This document shows, piece by piece, positions 55,541-63,826 of a stretch of DNA of 64,000 nucleotides. Below the pieces are notes generated by a model, which ran no database searches, was not told the origin of the DNA, and saw only the letters and a list, made by a program, of their open reading frames with translations. This stretch comes from Microbacterium halimionae (lineage in GTDB: Bacteria > Actinomycetota > Actinomycetes > Actinomycetales > Microbacteriaceae): positions 186,001 through 250,000 of the forward strand of contig NZ_JAAOZB010000002.1 in the NCBI RefSeq assembly GCF_011761265.1, read 5' to 3'. Within the stretch, counting starts at the first letter, position 1. Every line of letters starts with the position of its first letter. The position numbers and the translations under genes are program-made.

Positions 55541-57015
55541 CCAGCGAGGTCAGCTACGAGTACGACGACCTCGGCCGGATCACCCTGCAGAAATACCCGG
55601 ATTACGAGCATGAGTACACCTACGACGGTGTCGGTAACATGCTGACCTTCACCGACGGCGCCGGCACCGTCGCCTACGCATACGACGATTCCAACCAGCT
55701 CACCTCCATTCGGGAACCCGGCGGCACCTGCCCCGCAGCCGGGTTCCCCGCCGCGAACTCCGGGTGTGTGCTGCTGGAGTACGACGACAACGGCAACGAA
55801 ACCAAACGCATCTACCCCGCCGGCGCCCACACCGACACCACCCGCGACGCGGCTGGCCGACCCACCCGGATCACCGCGAAAGCCGCCGACGGAACCACCG
55901 CCGTCGACATCGGATACAGCTACGCCGCCCCCGGATCAGGCGACGACCGGACAAACATCCAAACCCGCACCTCCCACAAAGAGGAAGGCATCATCGCGGG
56001 AGCGGTAACCACCTACAGCTACGACTCCCGCAACCGACTCACCGAAGCCGACGAAAAAGACGGGTCAACCGTCACCGCGGCCTGGACGTACGGGTACGAC
56101 AACGCCGGCAACCGCACCACCCAAACTCGCGTCGGCGACACTGGAGAACCCGCCGGCACCATCGACTACACCTACAACGATGCCAACCAAATCACCGCCA
56201 CCACCGACGACACCACCACCTGGACCTACGACAACGCCGGCAACCAAACCCGCAACGGCCAAACCGGCCAAACCATCACCTACAACGATCAACGCCAAGC
56301 CACCACCATCAACGGCACCACCCAGGAATACTTCGGCGGCGGCAACACCGACCGCCAATCCTCCGGCACAACCGATTACGAGAATGGTGCCCTCGGCACG
56401 ATGCAGGCCTCAGACTCAGGGGCGGCTAACAAGTTCACACGTTCTCCTGACGGCGCCGGCATCAGCTTTGGTGCGACAACTCGGCACTACTACGTTGCCG
56501 ACCACATCGGCTCACAGGTGGGTCTGTTCGACGGGACGGGCACCGCCATAGGCGGATATTCGTATAGCCCATACGGCGAGGAACGCTACACGGGCACCAA
56601 TACACCGCTTGAATCCAACACGCTCCGCTACATCGGACAGCACCAGGACAGCACAGGGCTCTACAAGCTCGGGGAGCGCTACTACGATCCGAGCACGGGT
56701 CGCTTCACTCAGATGGACCCGAGCGGTCAGGAAGCGAATCCCTTCCTCTACGCTGAAGGCAATCCAACAAACTGGAGTGACCCCAGCGGGCTAGCTGTTG
56801 ATTGGCGGGAAGTGGGGTATCAGACGACTGCGGTGGCCTTCGGACTTGTCTTTTCGGGCCTTCTTGGTGTGGGTGCCGCGCCGCTGTGTGTGACCGTCGT
56901 GGCCTGCATCGGTGTCGAACTGCTCGCAGCGGTCGGCGGCGGAATGCTCGGGGATGCTTCTGCATCCATCCTTTGGGGACGCGAGTACAGTGCCGGAAGT
57001 ATGTGGGGCCTTTGA
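55537..57015 (+). CDS. RHS/YD-repeat protein, N-terminally truncated, with hydrophobic tail 2
   Basis: Frame of 492 codons beginning in the middle of YD repeats (VSYEYDDLGRI, EYTYDGVGNMLTF, WTYDNAGNQTRN), so the secretion or wall-anchoring N-terminus of a much larger protein is lost. The RHS core follows (HYYVADHIGSQVGLFDGTG, YSYSPYGEERY, YIGQHQDSTGLYKLGERYYD) and ends at SDPSGL. The 77-residue tail after it is hydrophobic with two helices (VAFGLVFSGLLGVGAAPL; VVACIGVELLAAVGGGML). TTG 55537 is only a nominal start. The stop overlaps the next small membrane gene. Confidence 0.85.
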   Translation: MTSEVSYEYDDLGRITLQKYPDYEHEYTYDGVGNMLTFTDGAGTVAYAYDDSNQLTSIREPGGTCPAAGFPAANSGCVLLEYDDNGNETKRIYPAGAHTDTTRDAAGRPTRITAKAADGTTAVDIGYSYAAPGSGDDRTNIQTRTSHKEEGIIAGAVTTYSYDSRNRLTEADEKDGSTVTAAWTYGYDNAGNRTTQTRVGDTGEPAGTIDYTYNDANQITATTDDTTTWTYDNAGNQTRNGQTGQTITYNDQRQATTINGTTQEYFGGGNTDRQSSGTTDYENGALGTMQASDSGAANKFTRSPDGAGISFGATTRHYYVADHIGSQVGLFDGTGTAIGGYSYSPYGEERYTGTNTPLESNTLRYIGQHQDSTGLYKLGERYYDPSTGRFTQMDPSGQEANPFLYAEGNPTNWSDPSGLAVDWREVGYQTTAVAFGLVFSGLLGVGAAPLCVTVVACIGVELLAAVGGGMLGDASASILWGREYSAGSMWGL

Positions 57016-57260
57016 CGACATCTCACAGGTGGCGATTCGGAATGCTTGCTGCCGGTATTCTCGCAATACTCGCCTCAGTACTGCTTGCCATTAGCGTCGA
57101 GGTGGAACCGCTATTCATCTGGTGCCTGAGGACGGCAGGTTTTGCTGCACTGCTCCTTTCGCTTGTACTGGCATGGATGCCCCACCGGCAATCAGGCATA
57201 GACGAAGACGAAGAGCCAACCGCTCCAGAGGGCGAATCACCTAGCGAGGCAGATGGCTAG
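57012..57260 (+). CDS. small two-helix membrane protein, candidate immunity protein 2
   Basis: Protein of 82 residues if begun at TTG 57012, which overlaps the RHS stop (TTGA); ATG 57042 would give 72. Helix (MLAAGILAILASVLLAISV), loop EVEPLFIW, helix (AAFALLLSLVL-like stretch) and an acidic tail (DEDEEPTAPEGESPSEADG). The same plan as the gene after RHS tail 1, in the same coupled position. Immunity to RHS tail 2 is inferred. Confidence 0.58.
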   Translation: MTTSHRWRFGMLAAGILAILASVLLAISVEVEPLFIWCLRTAGFAALLLSLVLAWMPHRQSGIDEDEEPTAPEGESPSEADG

Positions 57261-58335
57261 GGCGTGAGGAACGGATCGGTGACGACTGATCGCCAGTGCC
57301 GGGAGGCGCTGGCGGGGAGGACGTCATCATGCCTGGTCCTTTTCCCAGAGAATTCAGCGAGGGCGTTTCCGCGGTCGCTCGTCGCCGTGAGAGCGGCGGC
57401 GTATCTGTCGCAGGCGAATCTGAAACTCGGTGGCTCCCCAAAATGACATACCCGCTCGTATCTGAGCTCGCCGAAGCGGCGATCCCCGTCCCGGTGTCGT
57501 GCCGCGTCCTCAAACTCGCAAGACAGCCCTACTACCGGTGGCGCAACGCTCCGATCCGGGACGCGGACATCCTCCGCGCGCATCGCCTCAACGCACTTCA
57601 TGACGCGCACCACGACGGCTCGACGTTCGGACACCGATACCTGGCCGGCGAGGCCCGGCGGGCCGGGTGGCGAAAGAGCCGACGGACGGCATTGAAACTG
57701 TGCTCACAGGCGGGATTTTCTCGTCCGCGCAGCGCCACCGGCGCGGGAAGGAGAAGAGCGCGGGTCCGCCGGTATTCGATGACCATGTGGAGCGGGTCTT
57801 CCGCGCCGATGCCCCAAACAAGCTCTGGCTCACGGACATCACGGAGCATCGGACGACTGCTGGAATCCAAGCGAGTGAGGGCAAGCTCTACTGCTGCGCG
57901 ATCAAGGACGTGTTCTCCAACCGGATCGTCGGCTATTCGATCTCGGACGGGATAACGGCGAAGATCGCCGGTAACGCCGTCCGCAACGCCGTCACCCGCC
58001 GAGGCGACGTCGCCAGATGCATTCTGCACGCTGACAGACGCAGACAGTTCCGACGCCGTGCCATGGCGCGCGAACTACGCCGCCACGACATGATCGGCGC
58101 GACGGGACGCCTCGGCGCCGACGGAGACAACGCCGCCATGGAATCGTTCTGGTCGCTTCTGCACACGAACGTGCTGAACCAACAATGATGGGCCACGCGC
58201 CAGGAGCTTCGCCTCGCGATCGTGGTCTGGATCGAGCGGAAGTATCACCGGCAACGGGCCCAGGACGCTCTCGGCGAGTTGACGCCCATCGAGTTCGAAG
58301 TCAAACCAACCGAGTCGTTCACACTCGCGGCCTAA
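57261..58335 (+). mobile_element. decayed IS3-family element
   Basis: Remnant of an IS3-type transposase. An OrfA start (GPFPREFSEGVSAVARRRES) runs out after about 20 residues. OrfB pieces follow in two frames: TYPLVSELAEAAIPVPVSCR and DGSTFGHRYLAGEARRAG, then DAPNKLWLTDITEHRTTAG and KLYCCAIKDVFSNRIVGYSI. The second catalytic motif is damaged (HADRRRQFRRR) and TGA at 58186-58188 interrupts before WATRQELRLAIVVWIE. The third catalytic residue is in AAMESFWSLL. Not mobile by itself. Confidence 0.82.
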
Positions 58336-58379
58336 ACCGAAACTGACCTCCCCCGCGTTTTTGGTTCCGGTGGTGGTGA

Positions 58380-59240
58380 CTAACCGGCGGCGAGGATGTT
58401 GTTCTCTCTGAGTGTCTCGTATTTGATCGGGGTGCGGTAGCCGAGCGCCGAATGTCGGCGTTGCCGGTTGTGGAAGATCTCGATGTATTCGAAGATCGCG
58501 TTGGCGAGTTCGACCCTGGTGTTCCACCTCTTCCGGTTCAGGAGTTCGATCTGCATCGAGGACCAGAAGCTCTCCATCATCGCGTTATCGAGCCCGTCAC
58601 CGACGGAACCGAACGAGGGCAGGAGCCCTGCCGAGCGGATCTTCTCGCCGAAGACCCAGGAGGTGAATTGGGTTCCGTGATCGGCATGCACGATCCCTCC
58701 GGGTTCTGGCCGGCGGTTCCGGACGGCCATGTCGAGCGCGTTCACGACGAGAGCGGAGTCTTGCTTGGAATCGATCGACCAACCGATGATCCGGCGGCTA
58801 TAAGCGTCGAGGACGGCGGCGCAATAGAGCCATCCTTCCCGCGTGCGATGTTGCGTGATATCCGTGACCCAGAGCTCGTTCGGACGAGCCCTGGCGAACT
58901 TCCGGTTCACGAGATCACCGACGGTGACCACGCCACGGAGCCGTTTGGTGCGGATAGGGCCTGGGAGCGCGTAGATGCCGGCGAGACGCATCAGTTTGAA
59001 CACCGTTCTGCCGCTGACGCTCACTCCCATCGCCATCGTCAGCTCCGCATGCACCCGCCGATACCCGTAGGTGCCGCGGGACGCGACGTGAACCTCCCGG
59101 ATCAGGCCGGTCAGCCATTGTCGGCGCAGCTCGGATTGCGTCATCGGCTTTCGCTTCTGCCGGTAATAGTGCTGCCGGGCGACTCCGAGAACCCGTCAGC
59201 AGCGATCGATCGGAATCCCGGCGTCGGCGAGACGGTCGAT
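58380..59240 (-). pseudogene. IS3 OrfB with in-frame stop
   Basis: Catalytic transposase subunit. TGA at 59196-59198 falls in the conserved RC.RVLGV segment, where cysteine TGC would be expected, so the full protein cannot be made. The rest is intact from the internal ATG at 59144: GTYGYRRVHAEL, WVTDITQHRTREG (Asp), VHADHGTQF (Asp) and AMMESFWSSMQ (Glu). Confidence 0.82.
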
Positions 59241-59536
59241 CACCGGGAAGAGTCTTTTGGGCGGGGACGCTCCTCGTCGAGGAACTTCGCCGCTTGCCGG
59301 ACGATGAGGAGTTCGGTCTCGAGATCGCGAATGCGTCGGCGGGCCTCGCGCAGCTCCGCGGACTCCGACGTCGGAACTCCGGGCCGGCGGCCGTTGTCGA
59401 TGTCGTCCTGGCGGATCCAGTTCGACAGGGTGACGGCATGGATACCAAGCTCGAACGCGGTCTGCTTGGCTTGCTTACCGGCCCGCACCAGCGCTACAGC
59501 GCGGGCACGGAACTCCGGCGGATAGGGACGGGGCAT
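59240..59536 (-). CDS. IS3 OrfA
   Basis: Protein of 98 residues beginning MPRPYPPEFRARAVALVRAG, with a helix-turn-helix (AFELGIHAVTLSNWIRQ) and a coiled-coil (LREARRRIRDLETELLIVRQ). It binds the IS ends and normally fuses to OrfB by frameshifting. Confidence 0.86.
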   Translation of the reverse strand: MPRPYPPEFRARAVALVRAGKQAKQTAFELGIHAVTLSNWIRQDDIDNGRRPGVPTSESAELREARRRIRDLETELLIVRQAAKFLDEERPRPKDSSR

Positions 59537-59729
59537 GATGATGAGCCTTCCGGATCAGGCCACCAATTAGCCACCCAAACTGGAACCTATTCCGTGGGGC
59601 AGGTCAAACTGTCACCAGCTCGTTCCTCACGCCCGAACAGTTCCCTAAGGTGTTCAGAAACCGACGCGCTTGATGCACAACCTTCCAACCTCTATCTCAG
59701 GGTTGTTGGTTCGAATAAGGCAGATGTGG

Positions 59730-59802
59730 TGGGCCCGGTGGGGCTCGAACCCACGACCCGCGGATTAAAAGTCCGATGCTCTACCGACTGAGCTACAGGC
59801 CC
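59730..59802 (-). tRNA. tRNA-Lys (TTT)
   Basis: On the minus strand the acceptor stem GGGCCTG pairs with CGGGCCC (one G-T), the D arm is GCTC/GAGC, the anticodon loop is CTTTTAA with anticodon TTT, and the T loop is TTCGAGC. An encoded CCA follows at 59727-59729. IS3 remnants end about 140 bases to the left. Confidence 0.95.
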
Positions 59803-59843
59803 GTACCGGACTATCTTACTTGCCTTCGGCACTGCTCGTGACA

Positions 59844-59895
59844 AAGCGGCGGGGCCGCTGGCATCTGTTGAGAGATGTCAGCGGCCCCGCCGCTT
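59844..59895. terminator. strong hairpin, terminator of the fasciclin gene
   Basis: A 17-base arm (59844-59860) pairs perfectly with 59879-59895, extended inward by GCATCT/AGATGT. It lies just after the stop of the minus-strand fasciclin gene. The T-run is weak, so the hairpin may also act on the mRNA end. Confidence 0.75.
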
Positions 59896-59907
59896 AAAGG
59901 TGTTTAA

Positions 59908-60573
59908 TTACTCGGCCGGGGGCATGAGTACCGTGTCAACGAGGTACACAACCGCGTTAGCGGTCTGTACTCCACCGCAGATAACCATCGACTCGCCGTT
60001 GACCATGAGATCGTCACCGCTGCCGGTCACCTCAAGGGTCGAGCCCTGAACTGTGTCGTGGGTACCGACGATGTCGGCGGGCTCGATCTCACCGGGAACC
60101 ACGTGGTAAGTGAGGATCGATGTCAGCAGGTCGCTGTCGGTGGAAAGTGTGTCGATCGTCGCCGAGTCAATCTTGGCGAACGCGTCGTCAACGGGTGCGA
60201 AGACTGTGAACTCGCCACCGTTGAGTGTGTCGACGAGGTTGACGTCGGGGTTCAAGCCGCCGCTCACAGCTGCAGTCAGCGTGGTGAGGATCGGGTTGTT
60301 CGAGGCAGCGGTCGCTACCGGGTCTTCAGCCATTCCGGCAACCGAACCCGAACCATCGGGAACAGCAGCGTCGTAGTCGGCGCAACCGGCACCGACGAGG
60401 TTCGCGTACGCGTCAGACGACATTGTCTCTTCGGCCATCGGCGTCGACGAGTCCATCGGCTCCGATGACGTGTCGTCGGTGGTGCTCCCGGCGCCGGAAC
60501 AAGCCGACAGTGCGAGTGCGCCAACAAAGGCGAGTGAGAGTCCGGCGCTGATTCGAGTCTTGGTGCTGAGCAT
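59908..60573 (-). CDS. fasciclin-domain lipoprotein (MPT83/MPT70-like)
   Basis: Exported protein of 221 residues. The signal peptide ends in a lipobox ALSACSG (cysteine 25), then a Ser/Thr/Glu-rich linker, then one FAS1 domain (residues 85-221) with [22 protein letters not shown] and [14 protein letters not shown]83-like proteins are surface adhesins. It is divergent from a SigK-like sigma factor gene, the same partnership known in mycobacteria. Confidence 0.9.
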   Translation of the reverse strand: MLSTKTRISAGLSLAFVGALALSACSGAGSTTDDTSSEPMDSSTPMAEETMSSDAYANLVGAGCADYDAAVPDGSGSVAGMAEDPVATAASNNPILTTLTAAVSGGLNPDVNLVDTLNGGEFTVFAPVDDAFAKIDSATIDTLSTDSDLLTSILTYHVVPGEIEPADIVGTHDTVQGSTLEVTGSGDDLMVNGESMVICGGVQTANAVVYLVDTVLMPPAE

Positions 60574-60622
60574 GACTTCCTCCGTATGTGTGGTGCTCGC
60601 CGCTGTCTGCGACGTTCATAAG

Positions 60623-60651
60623 GTCTTCGAGACCCTCGTCGAATCGGATGG
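60623..60651 (-). promoter_or_regulatory. SigK-like promoter upstream of the fasciclin gene
   Basis: On the minus strand CCATCC (60651-60646) is followed after 16-17 bases by CGAAGA, close to the mycobacterial SigK pattern CCATCC-N17-CCGAAT. It points at the fasciclin gene and lies opposite the sigma factor gene. The -10 match is partial. Confidence 0.45.
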
Positions 60652-60734
60652 AAAGTTTTTTAAATCGGATGCCGCGGCCCGTATTCCTGTGTCAATCCCG
60701 GGGCGGCGATTCATATCTGCACCGGGTGTAAGGC

Positions 60735-61337
60735 ATGCTGGTTCTCATGGTGATTGACGGCCTCGACGTACCCGAAGATTCGGGCGCCTCAGTCGATCAC
60801 GTGGCTGAGCTTTTGCTGGCTGTAGCTAAGGGCGATCAAACCGCTTTTGCTCGCCTCTACGACATGATCTCTTCGCGCGTGTTCGGTCTTATCCTGCGTG
60901 TGCTCGTTGATCGATCGCAGAGCGAAGAGGTGCTCCAAGAGGTGTTCTTGGAGATCTGGCAATCCGCAAGCAAGTTCGCTCCGAATAAAGGCCAAGGAAG
61001 ATCGTGGGTCTTCACGATGGCACACAGACGAGCTGTTGACCGTGTGCGGTCAGCGCAGTCAAGTGCTGATCGTGATGTGCGTGCGGGATTCAAAGATATG
61101 GGCGTCGCACATGACGGCGTCTCGGAGGAGGCGGAGTTGCGCATCGAAGGACGTCGGGTGGCCCAAGCTGTCTCGACGCTGCCCGAAGCACAACGAGAAG
61201 CTCTGACTCTTGCCTACTACGGCGGGTACAGTCAAAGCGAAATTTCAGCCCTCGTCGGGGCTCCGCTTGGAACAATCAAGACGAGAATGAGAGACGGCCT
61301 CACCAGGCTGCGAGCAGAAATGGGGGTGACATCGTGA
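60735..61337 (+). CDS. sigK: ECF sigma factor, SigK-like
   Basis: Extracytoplasmic-function sigma factor of 200 residues. Region 2 reads AFARLYDMISSRVFGLILRV and EVLQEVFLEIWQSASKF; region 4 VSTLPEAQREALTLAYYGGY and SQSEISALVGAPLGTIKTRM. ATG 60735 has AAGG close upstream; ATG 60750 is an alternative. It overlaps the anti-sigma factor gene by four bases and is divergent from the fasciclin gene. It would be released when the anti-sigma factor is inactivated. Confidence 0.9.
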   Translation: MLVLMVIDGLDVPEDSGASVDHVAELLLAVAKGDQTAFARLYDMISSRVFGLILRVLVDRSQSEEVLQEVFLEIWQSASKFAPNKGQGRSWVFTMAHRRAVDRVRSAQSSADRDVRAGFKDMGVAHDGVSEEAELRIEGRRVAQAVSTLPEAQREALTLAYYGGYSQSEISALVGAPLGTIKTRMRDGLTRLRAEMGVTS

Positions 61338-62077
61338 ACCGAGAAGAATTTGCTGAACTATCGGCAGGACACGCGCTTCGCGCGCTGTCACCCGAAGACC
61401 AGACTGCGTTCGATCACGCTCTCGCAGCGCACCCCGAATGGGCGGATCTCGCCACCGACGACATCATCACGGCGTCAGCGCTCGCCGATGCGACCCCGGC
61501 GGTCTCTCCACCGACTGCTCTTCGATCTGCGCTTCTCGCGCAAATCAACTCAGAGATACCTCTCGCGGTGACCGAATCGCAGGATGCTGCGGCACCTTCT
61601 CGCCCAGCTCGTGGGCGCTGGGGTTCTCGGGCGTGGTTCGCGCTCGCGGCATCCCTCGCTCTTGTTTTGGGTATCGGAAGCGGTGCCGTGTACGTCTCGC
61701 AGCAGCTCAACACGCCACCTGCGGTCGTGGCGCTTGATCGCATCGAGCAAGCGGACGATGCGCAGAGCGCGATGACAACCCTCGACGATGGGGGAGAAGC
61801 GACACTTCACTGGTCGGTTTCGCAGGGTGACGCGGTACTCGTCTCTGATGGTCTGCCGACTCTTACCGAAGAGCAGGCTTTTGAGCTCTGGTATGTGCGC
61901 GACGGTGAACCGATCGCGGCGGGTGTGTTCGACGCATCCGGTGGTGAAGCGACGGCTCTGCTCAGCGGGGAAATGCACGAGGGCGACATCATCGCCGTGA
62001 CGGTGGAAGCTTCGGGTGGTTCACCCGATGGCCAGCCCACGTCAACTCCGATCATTGCGATCGAAACCGGAGCGTAG
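61334..62077 (+). CDS. rskA: anti-sigma factor, RskA-like
   Basis: Membrane-bound anti-sigma factor of 247 residues. The N-terminal cytoplasmic part (EEFAELSAGHALRALSPEDQ) binds the sigma factor; a single helix lies at residues 100-122 (WFALAASLALVLGIGSGAVY); the external part is the RskA domain (GEATLHWSVSQGDAVLVSDG, ELWYVRDGEPIAAG, ITVE-like end). GTG start with a four-base overlap, so the pair is coupled. Partner of SigK by position and family. Confidence 0.9.
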   Translation: MNREEFAELSAGHALRALSPEDQTAFDHALAAHPEWADLATDDIITASALADATPAVSPPTALRSALLAQINSEIPLAVTESQDAAAPSRPARGRWGSRAWFALAASLALVLGIGSGAVYVSQQLNTPPAVVALDRIEQADDAQSAMTTLDDGGEATLHWSVSQGDAVLVSDGLPTLTEEQAFELWYVRDGEPIAAGVFDASGGEATALLSGEMHEGDIIAVTVEASGGSPDGQPTSTPIIAIETGA

Positions 62078-62129
62078 TTCGAATCTGGGCAGCGAGATCG
62101 CTGGCGAGATTGGCGAGTAGCCTTGATCG

Positions 62130-62768
62130 ATGAGTGATGAGTCGAGGGAATTTCACAAACCCATTCGCCGGCCCGCAGAGCTCTTTGATCGACTGTTTGC
62201 CGCCGACGACCCCGCAGAGGTCTCTCGCGTCGCTCACAGCACCGCAGCGGCCCTCCTGTCGCGTGTGCGCGAAGATCCAGAGGCTAACGTCGTCGAACGC
62301 CTGGTCGCTTTCACGCGCGATCACGGCATCGACGACATCGCAGAACTGTGGTCGCGATCGCCAGCCCGCTCGTTGCCGGGTAGCCTCTGGCGCCTCTACC
62401 TCGTGCAGCTCATGATCCACGAGGACCCGCACACAGCAGCGCTTCTCTACGAACGAGGCCGAACCGACGAGTCGACTGCCGACGAAATCGTCGCGGGAGC
62501 CCCCGCACCCGCGGGCCCCGAAGAACTCGTGGCACTCATCGACCTGATCATGCGGGGCATCTTTCAGGGAGATTTCGCCGTCGCCCTTGAGCGCGCCTCG
62601 GCTTTTTGTCGTCTAGAGGCATCGGGAGCCGCTCATCTTGCCGACGATTATGACGCGACAGAACCGGAGCGCGCGTCAGCATTTACCACGCGTGCACTTC
62701 GCCTCACCACGTACGCGACAGATCTCGCGGCTTCTGCGATGCTCTGGCGACGCGATGCGCTCACGTAG
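62130..62768 (+). CDS. unknown conserved-type cytoplasmic protein
   Basis: Protein of 212 residues, soluble and mostly helical, with no signal peptide or membrane segment. Segments include KPIRRPAELFDRLFAADDPA, IDDIAELWSRSPARSLPGSL and VALIDLIMRGIFQGDFAVAL. The middle resembles an alpha-helical repeat fold but no family is recognised. It lies about 50 bases after the anti-sigma factor gene and may be cotranscribed with it. Confidence 0.7.
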   Translation: MSDESREFHKPIRRPAELFDRLFAADDPAEVSRVAHSTAAALLSRVREDPEANVVERLVAFTRDHGIDDIAELWSRSPARSLPGSLWRLYLVQLMIHEDPHTAALLYERGRTDESTADEIVAGAPAPAGPEELVALIDLIMRGIFQGDFAVALERASAFCRLEASGAAHLADDYDATEPERASAFTTRALRLTTYATDLAASAMLWRRDALT

Positions 62769-62796
62769 AGCGAGCTGAGAAGAGAAAAATAAGTGC

Positions 62797-62870
62797 CGGG
62801 CCGCAGAACGCCTCTCGGCGCGAGGCCGCTCGAAGCGGCAGAGTATGGAGCCCGGGGTTACTGCGGCCCG
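62797..62870. ncRNA. candidate structured RNA or complex hairpin
   Basis: CGGGCCGCAG (62797-62806) pairs over ten bases with CTGCGGCCCG (62861-62870). Inside, GCCTC pairs with GAGGC and CCGCT-CGA-AGCGG forms a tight hairpin, giving a branched fold about 74 bases long. It is not a tRNA and matches no riboswitch known to me. It lies between two rightward genes and could be a terminator, a leader element of pabC, or a small RNA. Confidence 0.4.
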
Positions 62871-62929
62871 ACTATTCAAGTGTAACAAGCGCAGGGCAAC
62901 GAGCATTCCTTCCGGCGTAGGGTGACGGT

Positions 62930-63814
62930 ATGTCTTGGCGTTTTGCTCTGCTCATTGATCCGCTCGCAGCTGACGTTTCGCTGCCCGGCTACGGCCACAC
63001 TTTCGAGGTGGTAGACCCAAGCGCGCCAGCGCTGAGCGTCGGTGAACTGAGTACCCAACGCGGCGACGGCATCTTTGAGTCGATCGGCGTGATCAACGGT
63101 CATGCCCAAGAGGTTGACGCGCACCTCGAGCGTCTCGAGCACTCTGCTCGCCTGTGCGATTTGCCGGCGCCTCACCTTGCACAGTGGCGCGAGGCCATCG
63201 AGGTCACCGCAGCCGTATGCCCAGAGGGCGAGTGCGTGATCAAACTCATCCTGAGTCGCGGCATCGAGCATGGCCCCACACCCACAGCGTGGGTGACTGC
63301 GGCCGAAGCGCCCAACAACGCTCCGGTGCGAGTGAATGGTGTGCGAGCCGTCACGCTCGATCGTGGGCTCGACAGCGGCGCATCTGAGCGTGCTCCGTGG
63401 CTCTTGCTGGGCGCCAAAACGCTTTCTTATGCCGTCAACATGGCAGCCCTCCGCGAGGCGAAACGCCAAGGGGCGGATGACGCGATCTTCGTTTCGTCCG
63501 ACGGCATTGTGCTCGAGGGGCCCACATCGTCGGTGATTCTGCGCTTCGGCGACAGGTTCATCACACCTCAGCCGGGAGCTGGCATCCTTCATGGCACAAC
63601 GCAGATGAGTGTTTTTGAGCACTTGACGGCACGGGGTCACGAGGCGACGTACGAAACGATCACGGCAGCAGAGCTCGAAGAAGCGGATGCTGCGTGGCTC
63701 GTCTCGAGCGTGCGACTGGCAGCTCCGGTTTCTGCCCTGAACGCAAAAAAACTCGTGATGGACGCCGAGTTCACGGCATCCATCAACGAGTATTTGCTTT
63801 CGCCTCGCGACTAG
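62930..63814 (+). CDS. pabC: class IV aminotransferase, aminodeoxychorismate lyase type
   Basis: PLP enzyme of 294 residues, probably making 4-aminobenzoate from aminodeoxychorismate for folate. The sequence GELSTQRGDGIFESIGVING is the class IV start, LLLGAKTLSYAVNMAALREA carries the PLP lysine, and GIVLEGPTSSVIL the conserved glutamate; GILHGTTQMSVFE follows. Branched-chain or D-amino acid aminotransferase activity is possible in this family. Confidence 0.83.
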   Translation: MSWRFALLIDPLAADVSLPGYGHTFEVVDPSAPALSVGELSTQRGDGIFESIGVINGHAQEVDAHLERLEHSARLCDLPAPHLAQWREAIEVTAAVCPEGECVIKLILSRGIEHGPTPTAWVTAAEAPNNAPVRVNGVRAVTLDRGLDSGASERAPWLLLGAKTLSYAVNMAALREAKRQGADDAIFVSSDGIVLEGPTSSVILRFGDRFITPQPGAGILHGTTQMSVFEHLTARGHEATYETITAAELEEADAAWLVSSVRLAAPVSALNAKKLVMDAEFTASINEYLLSPRD

Positions 63815-63826
63815 GCGTTTCGGGGT

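Larger units (their letters stand above)
58361..59589 (-). mobile_element. IS3-family element with nonsense mutation in OrfB
   Basis: About 1.23 kb with imperfect terminal repeats, GGTTCC..GTGGTGACTAA at the left and a matching GGTTCC..GGTGGCTAA (complement) at the right. Both transposase frames are on the minus strand. The exact ends are uncertain by a few bases. It is a different IS3 subgroup from the element at 53177. Confidence 0.75.

Noticed and set aside
57296..57955. Intact 219-residue protein
   Set aside because: It is a composite of OrfA and OrfB fragments of a decayed IS3 element and loses the family frame half way.
62797..62870. tRNA or known riboswitch
   Set aside because: No anticodon arm or T loop and no riboswitch core recognised; kept only as an unassigned fold.
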